Assembly: GCF_000725885.1 (NCBI RefSeq)
Contig: NZ_JODR01000012.1
Location: 62,001 to 126,000, forward strand
Direction of reading: 5' to 3'
DNA: 64,000 nt
From: Streptomyces albus subsp. albus
GTDB lineage: Bacteria > Actinomycetota > Actinomycetes > Streptomycetales > Streptomycetaceae
The notes beneath the pieces are model-generated. The model searched no databases, was not told the DNA's origin, and saw only the letters and a list, made by a program, of their open reading frames with translations. A program made the position numbers and the translations under genes. Position 1 is the first letter of the stretch. Every line of letters begins with the position of its first letter. This document shows, in pieces, positions 17,097 through 25,779 of this stretch.

Positions 17097-17663
17097 ATGG
17101 GACGATGGCCGGGCGGCACGCAGGAACGGCTCCAGGAAGCCGCGATCGAGTTGTTCACCGAGCGCGGCTACGAACGCACGACAGTCGCCGAGATCGCGAC
17201 GCGGGCCGGACTGACCGAGCGCACCTTCTACAACCACTTCGCCGACAAACGCGAAGTGCTCTTCCCCGGTCAGGACGCGTTCATCGCCGGGATCCGCGAA
17301 GCGGTGACCGCCGCACCCGAGGAGAAGTCCCCGCTCGACGCGGTCCTCGCGGCCTTCACCGCCGGCAGCGACTGGTTCGACCGGCACCGGGAGGCGGCAC
17401 AGCGCCGCAGGCAGCTCCTCGACGCACATGCCGATCTGCGGGAACGCGAACGGGCGAAGGTGGCGGCCCTGGGCGAGGCGATCGCCGGCGCACTGCGCGC
17501 ACGCGGTCTGCCCGACCCGGCGGCCACGCTGACCGCCTCCGTCTGTGCCGCCGCGCACCAACTCGGCGCGGCCCGGTGGCTGGCCGACCCGGAGGAGGGC
17601 ACGCTCGCGCACCACCTGCGCGCCAGCTTCGAGGACCTGCGCCGCACCGCACGCACCTGGTAG
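17097..17663 (+). CDS. TetR/AcrR-family repressor
   Basis: 188 residues. N-terminal HTH (about 12-58: LQEAAIELFTERGYERTTVAEIATRAG then TERTFYNHFADKREVLF), followed by an all-helical ligand and dimerisation domain with a conserved RQLLDAHADLRERE helix. The ATG at 17097 was chosen because the longer frame would translate operator copy 2. It most likely represses itself and the divergent F420-type oxidoreductase through the two palindromes. The inducer is unknown. Confidence 0.93.
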   Translation: MGRWPGGTQERLQEAAIELFTERGYERTTVAEIATRAGLTERTFYNHFADKREVLFPGQDAFIAGIREAVTAAPEEKSPLDAVLAAFTAGSDWFDRHREAAQRRRQLLDAHADLRERERAKVAALGEAIAGALRARGLPDPAATLTASVCAAAHQLGAARWLADPEEGTLAHHLRASFEDLRRTARTW

Positions 17664-17706
17664 CGCCGACCGGCCGCGGATCGGCACACCCCGGCCCGCT
17701 GCGGCG

Positions 17707-18552
17707 CTACCGCAGGCCGTGGCCGGCCTGTGCTCCCAGGACGTTCAGCAGAGCAAGGGCATCGGCGTCGGGGGACCCCGGCGGCGCGCTGAACAGGACG
17801 AGGTACTGGTCACGGTCGACGAGGCCGAGCGTGTCGCAGGCGACGGTGACCTCCCCCACGGCCGGGTTACGGAAGGTCTTGGTGAGCGCCGGTGCGGCCT
17901 CCACGTCCTGCCGTTCCCACAGCCGGGTGAAGTCACCACTGCTCTCGGCCAGTTCGCCCACGAGGCCGGTCACCGCGGGATCGGCGGGATAACGGGCGAG
18001 GGCGGCGCGGAGCTGCGCCACGACGCCCAGCCGGAAGTCGGCGGCGTCGGAGACCCCGTAGAGCGCCGCATCGGTGTGCCCGAGGAAGGCCCGGCGGGCG
18101 AGGTTGCGGTCCTCGGGGGCGAGCGGGGCGAAGTCCTCCATGAGCGCGGCTGCGAGGTCGTTCCAGGCGAGGACCTCGAACACGGCGGACATCACGAAGC
18201 CGGCCGTCTGCGGCAGCCGCTCCAGGAGCGTCAGGATGCTGGGGCGGACGTCACGCCGGTGCAGCCCGGTACGGTTCGGCGCGGTGCCCGCGAGAAGGTG
18301 GAGGTGGCCGGATTCCGCCTCGGTGAGCCGCAACGCTCCCGCGAGCGCGGCCAGGACGTCACCCGAGGGACGTGGCGCCCTGCCCTGCTCGAGCCGGACG
18401 TAGTACTCCGTGGAGATGTGCGCGAGAACCGCCACCTCCTCGCGGCGGAGGCCCGGGGTGCGGCGCCTGGGGCCGGAGGGAAGGCCGACGTCCTGCGGGC
18501 GCAGCCGCTCGCGGCGGCTGCGGAGAAACGTCCCGAGCTCCTGCTTGTCCAT
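17707..18552 (-). CDS. XRE regulator with MmyB-like ligand domain
   Basis: 281 residues. N-terminal Cro/C1-type HTH (about 5-70, with RTPGLRREEVAVLAHISTEYYVRLEQGR, the hallmark of this subfamily) and a C-terminal MmyB-like PAS domain (about 105-270, including SAVFEVLAWNDLAAAL and FRNPAVGEVTVACDTLGLVDRD). Such regulators usually sit divergent from a dehydrogenase they control, as here with the SDR (85 bp between the starts). ATG at 18552; no clear ribosome site. The fatty-acid-like ligand seen in MmyB structures is family knowledge, not visible here. Confidence 0.9.
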   Translation of the reverse strand: MDKQELGTFLRSRRERLRPQDVGLPSGPRRRTPGLRREEVAVLAHISTEYYVRLEQGRAPRPSGDVLAALAGALRLTEAESGHLHLLAGTAPNRTGLHRRDVRPSILTLLERLPQTAGFVMSAVFEVLAWNDLAAALMEDFAPLAPEDRNLARRAFLGHTDAALYGVSDAADFRLGVVAQLRAALARYPADPAVTGLVGELAESSGDFTRLWERQDVEAAPALTKTFRNPAVGEVTVACDTLGLVDRDQYLVLFSAPPGSPDADALALLNVLGAQAGHGLR

Positions 18553-18637
18553 ACGGCAAGTGTGCGCGCGGTCCGGCGCCGGATCCTGGTACAGCCTGTG
18601 CCTGCATCCGGCCGGCGGCCCGCCGGAGGCTGCTGCC

Positions 18638-19432
18638 ATGACGAACCGCACGAACACCGCCGACAGCGCACCCATCGGCCTGCTCACCGGCAAGGTCCTG
18701 TTCATCACCGGAGCCAGCCGCGGCATCGGGGCCGCCGCGGCCCGGCTCTTCGCCTCCGAGGGCGCCGCCGTCGTGCTCGCCGCCCGCAGCACCGGCGCCC
18801 TCGGCCGCATCGTGGAGGAGGTCCGTACGGACGGCGGGGCGGCCGACGCCGTCACCATGGACCTCGCCGACTCCGCGAGCGTCCGCGCCGCCGTCGACCG
18901 CGTCGAGGAGCTGCACGGACGGCTGGACGGCGCCTTCAACAACGGCGCGGTGCCCCAGCGGCGGTTCGGTCCGGTCGAGACCACCGCCGACGAGGACATC
19001 GACGAGCAGTTCGCCGTGAACTTCCGTGCGCAGTGGACCGCCATGACCGCCGAGGCGGCACTCATGCGGCGGGGCGGCGGCGGGGCGATCGTCAACACGT
19101 CGAGCATCGGCAGCCGCCGCGCGAACCCCGCCCTGCCCGCCTACGGGGCCATGAAGCGCGCGCTCAACAGCCTCACCGAAACCGCGGCGGTCAACTGGGC
19201 CGGTGACCGCGTCCGGGTCAACGGCATCACCCCGGGCGGCACCTCCACGGAGATGATCGACACCTGGGAGGCGGCGACTCCCGGCATCGTCGAGCGGATG
19301 ACCGCGGCGATCCCGCTGGGCCGGATGGCCGAGCCCCGGCAGATCGCCGAGGCGGCGGCATGGCTGCTCAGCGACCGGGCCTCGTACGTGACCGGCGCGA
19401 TCCTGCCGGTCGACGGCGGCGCCGGCGCCTGA
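18638..19432 (+). CDS. Short-chain dehydrogenase/reductase (SDR)
   Basis: 264 residues, classical SDR, NAD(P)-dependent. Nucleotide motif TGASRGIG at 24-31; catalytic Ser155/156 in VNTSSIGS, Tyr169 and Lys173 (YGAMK). The C-terminus GAILPVDGGAGA is typical. The residue after the second strand (AARSTGAL) favours NADPH through Arg50. ATG at 18638 with GGAGG 8 nt upstream. The substrate is unknown; likely regulated by the divergent MmyB-like protein. The stop is 27 bp from the convergent BrkB-type gene. Confidence 0.92.
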   Translation: MTNRTNTADSAPIGLLTGKVLFITGASRGIGAAAARLFASEGAAVVLAARSTGALGRIVEEVRTDGGAADAVTMDLADSASVRAAVDRVEELHGRLDGAFNNGAVPQRRFGPVETTADEDIDEQFAVNFRAQWTAMTAEAALMRRGGGGAIVNTSSIGSRRANPALPAYGAMKRALNSLTETAAVNWAGDRVRVNGITPGGTSTEMIDTWEAATPGIVERMTAAIPLGRMAEPRQIAEAAAWLLSDRASYVTGAILPVDGGAGA

Positions 19433-19459
19433 CGGGGGTGCGCCGGGCCCTGGTCCGCT

Positions 19460-20296
19460 CTAGCGCCGGGCCCGGCCGGCGGCCTTGCGCTGCCGGTCCC
19501 GGTGGTGGACGCGCCACATGTGGAAGTTGTGGCCGGCCAGCGGGCCGCCCAGGACGACGAAGCCGACACCGATCAGCCAGGACTGGACGATCAGCAGCGT
19601 CCCGGCGGGGCCGTTGGTCTTGGTGCTGCTGATGATGAGCGGCGAGAAGACGAGGTAGGAGAAGACCCGCAGCCCGGCGAGGCCCACCATGGTGGCCACC
19701 GCGCCCGGGAAGAGCGCCGACCACCGCACCCGGCCGCCGAGCAGCAGGTACTGCCCCCACCAGAAGAACAGCACCCCGAAGACGACGGTCAGCGCCACCC
19801 GTGTGACGATCTCGGCGGTACCGTTGCGCAGGACCGCCTCGCTCTCCACCTCGGCGAAGAGGAAGGCGGTCAGCGCGGCGAGCCATACGCCCTGCCGCCA
19901 CAGTTTGTGCCAGCGGCCGGGCGGCAGCGCCCAGATCAGTTCGTAGCTGCTCTGCACACTGGCCGCGAAGCTCAGTCCGAACACCCCCAGCAGGACGGCA
20001 CTGAGCACGCTGGTGGTGCTGATGACCTGCTGCGGGGCGGAGAAGAGCCGGTGCACGGCGCGGGAGGCCGACCGGTTCTCCAGCCCCATCCCGTTGACGA
20101 TCCACTCCTCGAACCCCGCGTGGTGGACCGGGTCGAGGGCGGCGACCACGATCAGCAGCGGGACCATCGAGACGAAGCCGAGGGTGCCGAAGGCCATGGC
20201 ACGGCGCATCAGCTCGAAATCGGTGCCGTGCCGCCACAGGCGTCCGCCCAGGGACCGCTCCGCACGCTGTTTCAAGGCCGGCCACCGACCTGACAC
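19460..20296 (-). CDS. YihY/BrkB-family inner membrane protein
   Basis: 278 residues with about six transmembrane helices (for example AFGTLGFVSMVPLLIVVAAL, VLSAVLLGVFGLSFAASV, VALTVVFGVLFFWWGQYLLL, LLIVQSWLIGVGFVVLGGPLAG). The layout and motifs such as LFPGAVATMVGLAGLRVFSYLVFSP match YihY/UPF0761. The function is not established; the older RNase BN name is a misassignment. GTG start at 20296 with GGAGGT 7 nt upstream. Divergent from the MFS pump gene. Confidence 0.85.
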   Translation of the reverse strand: MSGRWPALKQRAERSLGGRLWRHGTDFELMRRAMAFGTLGFVSMVPLLIVVAALDPVHHAGFEEWIVNGMGLENRSASRAVHRLFSAPQQVISTTSVLSAVLLGVFGLSFAASVQSSYELIWALPPGRWHKLWRQGVWLAALTAFLFAEVESEAVLRNGTAEIVTRVALTVVFGVLFFWWGQYLLLGGRVRWSALFPGAVATMVGLAGLRVFSYLVFSPLIISSTKTNGPAGTLLIVQSWLIGVGFVVLGGPLAGHNFHMWRVHHRDRQRKAAGRARR

Positions 20297-20426
20297 GCCC
20301 GCACCTCCCTCAGGGGCTGGTCATTATCCCAGCGGAGCGGTCCGCCGGGACTCCTGCCACGCCGCCCCGCCCCGATGCCGGCGGCCCGCTGTTTTACGCG
20401 GGTGCCGGGGGTGACATAGGAGACAC

Positions 20427-21986
20427 GTGCCTTTTGTGAGCGGCAGTCTCCGGAAGCGGACGGAACGCCTCTTCGGTGACCGTGCCGCGGCCCGCAGCGT
20501 GCTGACGATGGCCTCGGTGCTCGCGCTGGACGGCGCCGACAAGGGAACCGTCTCGGCGATGGCGGGCCCGCTCCAGGACGCCTTCGGCATCGGGTACGCC
20601 GCGATCGGGCTGCTGGTGTCAGTGGTCGCCTTCGTCGGGGCGGCCTGCACGGTGCCGTTCGGGCTGCTGGCCGACCGGGTGCCGCGCACCCGTCTGCTGG
20701 CCGTCACCGCGACGCTGTGGGGGCTGGCGATGCTCGCCTCGGGTGCGGCGGTCTCCTACGGGTGGCTGCTGGTCTCGCGGGCGTTCCTCGGCGCGGTCAC
20801 GGCCAGCTCGGGCCCGGCCGTCAACTCGCTGGTCGGGGACTTCTTCCCCGCCCGGCGGCGCGCCCGGATGCTGGGTTTCGTCGTCGGCGGGGAGCTGTTC
20901 GGCACGGCGCTGGGGTTCGCGATCTCGGGGGTGGTCGGCAGCACACTGGGCTGGCGGTACGCGTTCTGGTGGCTGGTGCTGCCCACCGTCGCCCTGGTCT
21001 GGGCGCTGGTTCGGCTGCCCGAGCCGGCCCGCGGCGGCCAGCAGGGCCTCTCGGGGCACTCCGGCGCACCCGATGACGAGGGGCCCACCGGTCCGGCCCG
21101 GCAGGCCAGGGCGCGGGCCGATGTGGCACCCGACGAGCGGCTGGTGCTGCGAACCGACCCGCGGACGCTGCCGCCCTGGCGTCTGGTGCTGTACGTGGTC
21201 CGCATCCCCACCAATGTGGTGCTGATCGTCGCCTCGGCGCTCGGTTACTTCTTCTTCGCGGGACTGCGGGCCTTCGCGACGGTCTTCACCACCGACCAGT
21301 ACGGCGTCAGCACGTCGGTCGCCGGGTCGCTGGTGCTGGTGGTGGGGGCCGGCGGGGTGGCGGGGGTGCTGCTGGGCGGACGGTTCGCCGACCGGCTGCT
21401 GGAGAGCGGGTACCTCAATGCCCGGATCCTGGTGCCGGTCGTCTGTCTGCTGGGCGTGCCGCTGCTGGTGGCGCCGGCCCTGCACACCACGTCGCTGGCG
21501 GTGGCGCTGCCGCTGCTGGTGGGCGGCACGGCGCTGCTGGGTGCGGTGAATCCGCCGCTGGACGCGGCGCGGCTGGACATCGTGCCGCCCCTGCTGTGGG
21601 GCACCGCGGAGGGCACCCGCACCGTGCTGCGGACGCTGAGCGAGGCGATGGCCCCGACACTGTTCGGCTTCGTCGCGGACCACGTCTTCGCCGGACGGCA
21701 CGCCCTGGAGTACACCCTGCTGCTGGCCCTCCTCCCGCTGCTGGCCGCCAGCCTGCTCGGGCTGCCCGCGCTGCGCACCTATCCGCGTGACGTCGCCACC
21801 GCCGACGCCTCGGCCCGCACCGCGGCGGACAGCGGAAGAGCCCCGCACGACGGTTCCGGGGACGGCGCGCGGCGCGAGAGACCCGGAAGCACCCCGCACG
21901 GCGGCTCCCGCGACGCCCCGCGGGACGGGTCCGGGGACGCCCCGCGCGACGGCTCCGGTCCGGGCGGCGGTGACCAGCCGGGATGA
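20427..21986 (+). CDS. MFS transporter
   Basis: 519 residues, about 12 transmembrane segments, with the MFS motif A-like GLLADRVPRTRLL after the second helix and a central cytoplasmic loop at about residues 200-245. The N-terminus SVLTMASVLALDGADKGTVSAMAGPLQ resembles hexuronate/organic anion and drug exporters; the substrate cannot be told. The last 60 residues are a hydrophilic repeat-bearing tail (PHDGSGDGARRE, PHGGSRDAPRDGSGDAPRDGS). GTG start at 20427 with AGGAG 5 nt upstream. The next gene (penicillin-binding protein) starts 63 bp downstream. Confidence 0.85.
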   Translation: MPFVSGSLRKRTERLFGDRAAARSVLTMASVLALDGADKGTVSAMAGPLQDAFGIGYAAIGLLVSVVAFVGAACTVPFGLLADRVPRTRLLAVTATLWGLAMLASGAAVSYGWLLVSRAFLGAVTASSGPAVNSLVGDFFPARRRARMLGFVVGGELFGTALGFAISGVVGSTLGWRYAFWWLVLPTVALVWALVRLPEPARGGQQGLSGHSGAPDDEGPTGPARQARARADVAPDERLVLRTDPRTLPPWRLVLYVVRIPTNVVLIVASALGYFFFAGLRAFATVFTTDQYGVSTSVAGSLVLVVGAGGVAGVLLGGRFADRLLESGYLNARILVPVVCLLGVPLLVAPALHTTSLAVALPLLVGGTALLGAVNPPLDAARLDIVPPLLWGTAEGTRTVLRTLSEAMAPTLFGFVADHVFAGRHALEYTLLLALLPLLAASLLGLPALRTYPRDVATADASARTAADSGRAPHDGSGDGARRERPGSTPHGGSRDAPRDGSGDAPRDGSGPGGGDQPG

Positions 21987-22049
21987 GAAAGTCCTGAGAA
22001 GCGTCCGGCGCAGGAACCCGCGCCCGGCCCGTTCGCGTTCTCCTGCGGG

Positions 22050-23522
22050 ATGAACAGGACAATCAGGCGTGCGGGCCTCGTCACGCTGTTCCTGGTGCTG
22101 GCCCTGCTGGTGCGGGTCACCTGGGTGCAGATGGTGCAGGGCGACGCGCTCGCGGACGACGAACAGAACCGACGGAACATGATCCAGGAGTACGCACAGC
22201 CGTTCGGGGACATCATCGTGGGCGGCAGACCCGTCACCGGCTCACAGCGCTCCGCGCACGGCGGCGACATGCGCTACGAGCGCACGTACACCGACGGCGC
22301 GCTCTACGCCCCGGTCACCGGCTTCTCCTCGCAGGTGCGCGGCGCGACCCAGCTGGAGGGCATCTACCAGGACGTGCTCAACGGCAGCGACGACCGCCTC
22401 AAGAGCCCGCTGGACCTGCTGACGGGCGACTCCGCGAAGCCGGGAGATGTGCTGACCACCATCGACCCGAAGGTGCAGCGTGCCGGTTTCGAGGCGCTCG
22501 GTGGCAAGAAGGGCGCCGCCGTGGCGGTCGACCCCAAGAGCGGCGAACTGCTCGGCGTCGTCAGCACCCCTTCCTTCGACCCGTCCACCATCAGCGGCAG
22601 CGGCAAGGACGACGACGCGGCCTGGCGGAAGCTGACCGCGCGGGACGGCAACGACAAGGACGACGACAAGCCGACGCTCAACCGCGCGCTGCGCCAGGCG
22701 GTGCCGCCCGGTTCCACCTTCAAGCTGGTCGTGGCCGCCGCCGCGCTGGAGGACGGGCTGTACTCGTCCGTGGACGAACCGACCCGCAGCCCGGACCCGT
22801 ACACCCTCAAGGGCACCTCGACGCCGCTGGAGAACGAGAACAAGGCCGCGCCGTGCGAGAACGCCAGCCTGCGGACCGCGCTGCGCTACTCGTGCAACAA
22901 CGTCTTCGCCAAGCTGGCCACGGACCTGGGCGCCGGGAAGGTGCGGAAGCAGGCCGAGAAGTTCGGCTTCGACGACGAGAAGCAGGATGTCCCGGTCCGC
23001 GCCGCCACCTCCAACTTCCCCAAGAAAATGGACGCCGCCCAGACGGGGCTGTCCGGCATCGGCCAGTTCGAGGTCACCGCGACGCCGCTCCAGATGGCGA
23101 TGGTCTCCCAGGCCATCGCGAACGGCGGCGAACTCGTCGATCCGCACATGGTCTCCCGGGTGCAGGACTCCTCCGGGCACACACTGGAGTCGTTCGAGGA
23201 CCCGGACAGCCACCGGGTGATGAGCCAGGACACCGCGTCACAGCTGCGGTCCGCGATGCGGACGGTGGTCGAGAAGGGCACCGGCAGCAACGCGCAGATC
23301 GACGGCATGACGGTCGGCGGCAAGACGGGTACGGCGCAGCACGGTGTGGACAACAGCGGCACCCCGTATGCGTGGTTCACCTCCTACGCACAGAACGCCG
23401 ACGGCAAGCAGGTCGCGGTGGCCGTCGTGGTGGAGGACTCCGACGCGGCCCGAGCCGAGGTCAGCGGCAACGGTCTGGCGGCACCCATCGCGAAGAAGAT
23501 GATGCGGGCCGCGCTGGGCTGA
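22050..23522 (+). CDS. Class B penicillin-binding protein (transpeptidase)
   Basis: Cross-links peptidoglycan outside the membrane. 490 residues: one N-terminal transmembrane anchor (about 8-30), a dimerisation region (about 50-150) and the transpeptidase domain (about 155-485). Active-site motifs: S222-TFK (acylated Ser), SCN 281-283, and KTG 425-427 in GGKTGTAQHG. The layout is closest to PbpA/PBP2-like proteins rather than FtsI. There is no FtsW/RodA partner beside it, so this is a lone copy. An internal Asp/Lys-rich stretch (residues 186-206) sits before the SxxK motif. ATG at 22050; weak ribosome site. Confidence 0.92.
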   Translation: MNRTIRRAGLVTLFLVLALLVRVTWVQMVQGDALADDEQNRRNMIQEYAQPFGDIIVGGRPVTGSQRSAHGGDMRYERTYTDGALYAPVTGFSSQVRGATQLEGIYQDVLNGSDDRLKSPLDLLTGDSAKPGDVLTTIDPKVQRAGFEALGGKKGAAVAVDPKSGELLGVVSTPSFDPSTISGSGKDDDAAWRKLTARDGNDKDDDKPTLNRALRQAVPPGSTFKLVVAAAALEDGLYSSVDEPTRSPDPYTLKGTSTPLENENKAAPCENASLRTALRYSCNNVFAKLATDLGAGKVRKQAEKFGFDDEKQDVPVRAATSNFPKKMDAAQTGLSGIGQFEVTATPLQMAMVSQAIANGGELVDPHMVSRVQDSSGHTLESFEDPDSHRVMSQDTASQLRSAMRTVVEKGTGSNAQIDGMTVGGKTGTAQHGVDNSGTPYAWFTSYAQNADGKQVAVAVVVEDSDAARAEVSGNGLAAPIAKKMMRAALG

Positions 23523-23566
23523 GGCCGCACGGCGGTCCGGCGGGCGGTGCGAAGAGGGGCCGCCGT

Positions 23567-23595
23567 CTGACAGGGAGCGCACGAAGTGGTAGAAA
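23567..23595 (+). promoter_or_regulatory. Consensus-like promoter of the bL37-like gene
   Basis: CTGACA at 23567-23572, 17-bp spacer, TAGAAA at 23590-23595. This is close to the principal sigma factor consensus and implies a leader of about 30 nt containing GAAAGGAG. It fits strong constitutive expression of a ribosomal protein. Confidence 0.7.
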
Positions 23596-23633
23596 CGCGG
23601 AGGAAACCCACCGCCCCGCGGAAAGGAGTCGCC

Positions 23634-23711
23634 ATGTCGTCCAAGCGTCGGCGCAAGAAGAGGGCCCGCCGTAAGAACGCGGCCAACCACGGCCGTCGGC
23701 CCCAGTCCTGA
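23634..23711 (+). CDS. 25-residue bL37-like ribosomal protein
   Basis: Begins MSSKRRRKKRARRKNAANHG and ends RRPQS. About half the residues are Arg or Lys, and the NHG-RP tail matches the tiny actinobacterial large-subunit protein bL37, first seen in mycobacterial ribosome structures. It would lie buried in 23S rRNA. ATG at 23634 with GAAAGGAG 5 nt upstream, a near-consensus promoter just before and a very strong terminator 5 bp after the stop, so it is an independent transcription unit. The assignment rests on remembered bL37 sequences. Confidence 0.78.
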   Translation: MSSKRRRKKRARRKNAANHGRRPQS

Positions 23712-23716
23712 GCAAG

Positions 23717-23751
23717 GTTCCCCGCGTGCGGCGGCCCCGCACGCGGGGAAC
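23717..23751 (+). terminator. Terminator of the bL37-like gene
   Basis: Perfect 15-bp stem GTTCCCCGCGTGCGG / CCGCACGCGGGGAAC with a 5-nt loop, directly after the stop codon. Confidence 0.88.
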
Positions 23752-23826
23752 CCCCAGGACCAACGCGGGTCAACCTACGCGCAGTTGGCGCCGTACCCCC
23801 GGCCCGGCCCGCCTCGTTGTGCGGGT

Positions 23827-24270
23827 ATGCACACTCGAACGTTCTCCCGGCGTCTCGCCGGCACCGTTGTCGCCGCCGTCGCGGCCCTCCCCCTGCTGAC
23901 CGCCCAGAGCGCCGCCGCGCACCCGCTCGCCCCCGGCACGGGCAGACCCGTCCCGGAGCCCACCGTGCGGCCCGGTCTCCTGCTGACCGTCTCCGACGCC
24001 CGGCACACCCTTGTCCGCGGTGTCCGTCTGCTGTGCGAGCCCGTACCGCACGGCCGCCACCCGAGGGCGGCCGAGGCGTGCGCGGCACTCGACAGGGCAG
24101 GCGGCGACCCGGCCGCACTGCGCGCCGCACCCGGCTTCTGCACCCTGCGGTTCGCCCCGGTGACCGTCACCGCCGAGGGCACCCACCGGGGGAAGCACGT
24201 CTCGTGGCGGAAGACCTACCCGAACGCGTGCGCGATGCAGCGGGCGACCGGCCCTCTCTTCGCCTTCTGA
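23827..24270 (+). CDS. Secreted subtilisin-inhibitor-like (SSI) protease inhibitor
   Basis: 147-residue precursor. Signal peptide at about 1-31 (RRLAGTVVAAVAALPLL, cleavage near AQSAAA). Four Cys (70, 85, 105, 135) match the two SSI disulfides. Conserved SSI blocks: LLLTVSDARHTL, ACAALDRAGGD, PVTVTAEGTHRGKHVSW and NACAMQRATGPLFAF. By alignment to SSI (Cys-Pro-Met-Val) the reactive bond is Leu107-Arg108 in FCTLRFAP, so P1 is Leu, suggesting subtilisin/chymotrypsin-like targets. ATG at 23827. It stands alone and is convergent with the TerD gene. Confidence 0.9.
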   Translation: MHTRTFSRRLAGTVVAAVAALPLLTAQSAAAHPLAPGTGRPVPEPTVRPGLLLTVSDARHTLVRGVRLLCEPVPHGRHPRAAEACAALDRAGGDPAALRAAPGFCTLRFAPVTVTAEGTHRGKHVSWRKTYPNACAMQRATGPLFAF

Positions 24271-24324
24271 CGCCCGCCCCGCGTCACCGCAGCACACCGC
24301 AGGAGGCCGGGCGGCCCCACGCGC

Positions 24325-24355
24325 CGGGGGCGGGCCCCACCCGGGCCCGCCCCCG
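24325..24355. terminator. Bidirectional terminator between SSI and TerD genes
   Basis: Perfect 13-bp stem CGGGGGCGGGCCC / GGGCCCGCCCCCG with a 5-nt loop, placed between two convergent stop codons. Confidence 0.82.
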
Positions 24356-24376
24356 TGCTCGCTCGTGCGCGTCCGC

Positions 24377-25573
24377 CTACAGTGCGGCGGCCCCCGGCTT
24401 GACCATGCCGCGGACCGTGCGCGAGTCGACGAACTCGCCCAGGGCCGTCATCTCCCACTCCCCGGAGAACTGCCGGATGAACTTCGCCATGAGCACACCG
24501 GTCCGCGGCTCGGAGTGCGTCAGATCGAACCGCACCAGCTCCCCGCCGCCGGCGTCCAGCAGCCGGCAGTACGCCTTGGCGACGTCGGTGAACTTCTGCC
24601 CGGAGAAGGAGTTGACGGTGAAGACCAGCCCCGTCACCTCGGGCGGCAGATCGCCGAGGTGGACAGTGATGACCTCGTCGTCCCCGGCGCCGTCACCGGT
24701 GAGGTTGTCCCCGGAGTGCTGGATGACGCCGCCGAGGATGGCGAGCTTGCCGAAGTAGCAGGCGTCGATCTTCTTGCGGTTGGCGTCGTAGGCGATCACC
24801 GAGGCGTCGAGGTCGATGTCCTTGGCGCGGCGCCCGGCCCGGAAGACCGGCTCCCAGCCGAGCCCCATCCGCACCGAGGTGAGCAGCGGCCGGCCGCCCT
24901 TGACCAGCGAGACCGTCTGGTTCTTCTGGAGGCTGACCCGCCCCTTGTCCAGGTTGATCTTCCCCGGCGCCGCGGGCGCCGAGGCCGGCGCGGCGGGAGC
25001 GGTGGGAGCGGCCGGTGCCGGGGCGGCGGCAGCGGCCGGGGCGGGCGCCGGTGCGGCGGGCGCGGCGGCCGGGGCCGCGGGCTCCTCCACGTTCACCCCG
25101 AAGTCGGTGGCGATCCCGCCCAGCCCGTCGGCGTAGCCCTGGCCTACGGCACGCACCTTCCAGGCGCCGTTCCTGCGGTACAGCTCCACGACCAGCAGCG
25201 CCGTCTCGGAGCCGAGCTGCGGCGGGGTGAAGGTGGCGAGCACCGTGCCGCCGGCCGCGTCCCGGATGGTGGCGGTGGGCTCCGTGCCCGCGAAGGTGGC
25301 ACCGGGCGTGTCCAGGCTCGCGGTGACGACGACCTTCTCGATCTCGGCGGGAACGGCTCCGGTCTCCACCGTGATGGTGTCGGCGGCGCCGCTGCTGTGG
25401 GTCACGCCGGGCGCGGTCGGCTGGTTGTAGAAGACGAAGTCGTCGTCCGAACGCACCTTGCCCTGCGGGCTCAGCAGCAGGGCCGAGACGTCGAGCTTGG
25501 TGGGTGCGGTCACGTCCACCGCCACGCGCTGCGCGGTCAGCGGCAGATTGGAGCCGGGAGTCATTGCGGTCAT
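24377..25573 (-). CDS. Tandem TerD-domain protein
   Basis: 398 residues with two TerD/CABP domains (about 1-150 and 215-395) joined by an Ala/Pro linker of roughly 45 residues. The second domain is canonical: LDASVIAYDANRKKIDACYFGKL, then GDNLTGDGAGDDEVITVHLGDLP with the Asp cluster that binds Ca2+ in this family. The first is degenerate but recognisable (SDDDFVFYNQPTAPGV, VVVTASLD, LLVVELYRRNGAWKVRAVGQGY). Family roles are in tellurite, stress and envelope signalling; not proven here. Start uncertain: ATG at 25573 or 25564, neither with a ribosome site. Confidence 0.9.
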   Translation of the reverse strand: MTAMTPGSNLPLTAQRVAVDVTAPTKLDVSALLLSPQGKVRSDDDFVFYNQPTAPGVTHSSGAADTITVETGAVPAEIEKVVVTASLDTPGATFAGTEPTATIRDAAGGTVLATFTPPQLGSETALLVVELYRRNGAWKVRAVGQGYADGLGGIATDFGVNVEEPAAPAAAPAAPAPAPAAAAAPAPAAPTAPAAPASAPAAPGKINLDKGRVSLQKNQTVSLVKGGRPLLTSVRMGLGWEPVFRAGRRAKDIDLDASVIAYDANRKKIDACYFGKLAILGGVIQHSGDNLTGDGAGDDEVITVHLGDLPPEVTGLVFTVNSFSGQKFTDVAKAYCRLLDAGGGELVRFDLTHSEPRTGVLMAKFIRQFSGEWEMTALGEFVDSRTVRGMVKPGAAAL

Positions 25574-25779
25574 GCCGAAGGTAACGACCAGCCGCGCTTT
25601 GCGGTTCCTTTGCCGAGACACCGTTCGGTCACGGCCGTACGGGTGACGGCGCGCGCCCGGCCAGCGGCCGGGCGGTCCGGGCCCTCACCACCCGTTGCCG
25701 CCCCACGCCCGGCCGGCCAGGGGCGGGGGACGGCGCGGCCGAGGTGCAGCGTGGCCAGGAGGGGCGCAACCTGGAAGGC

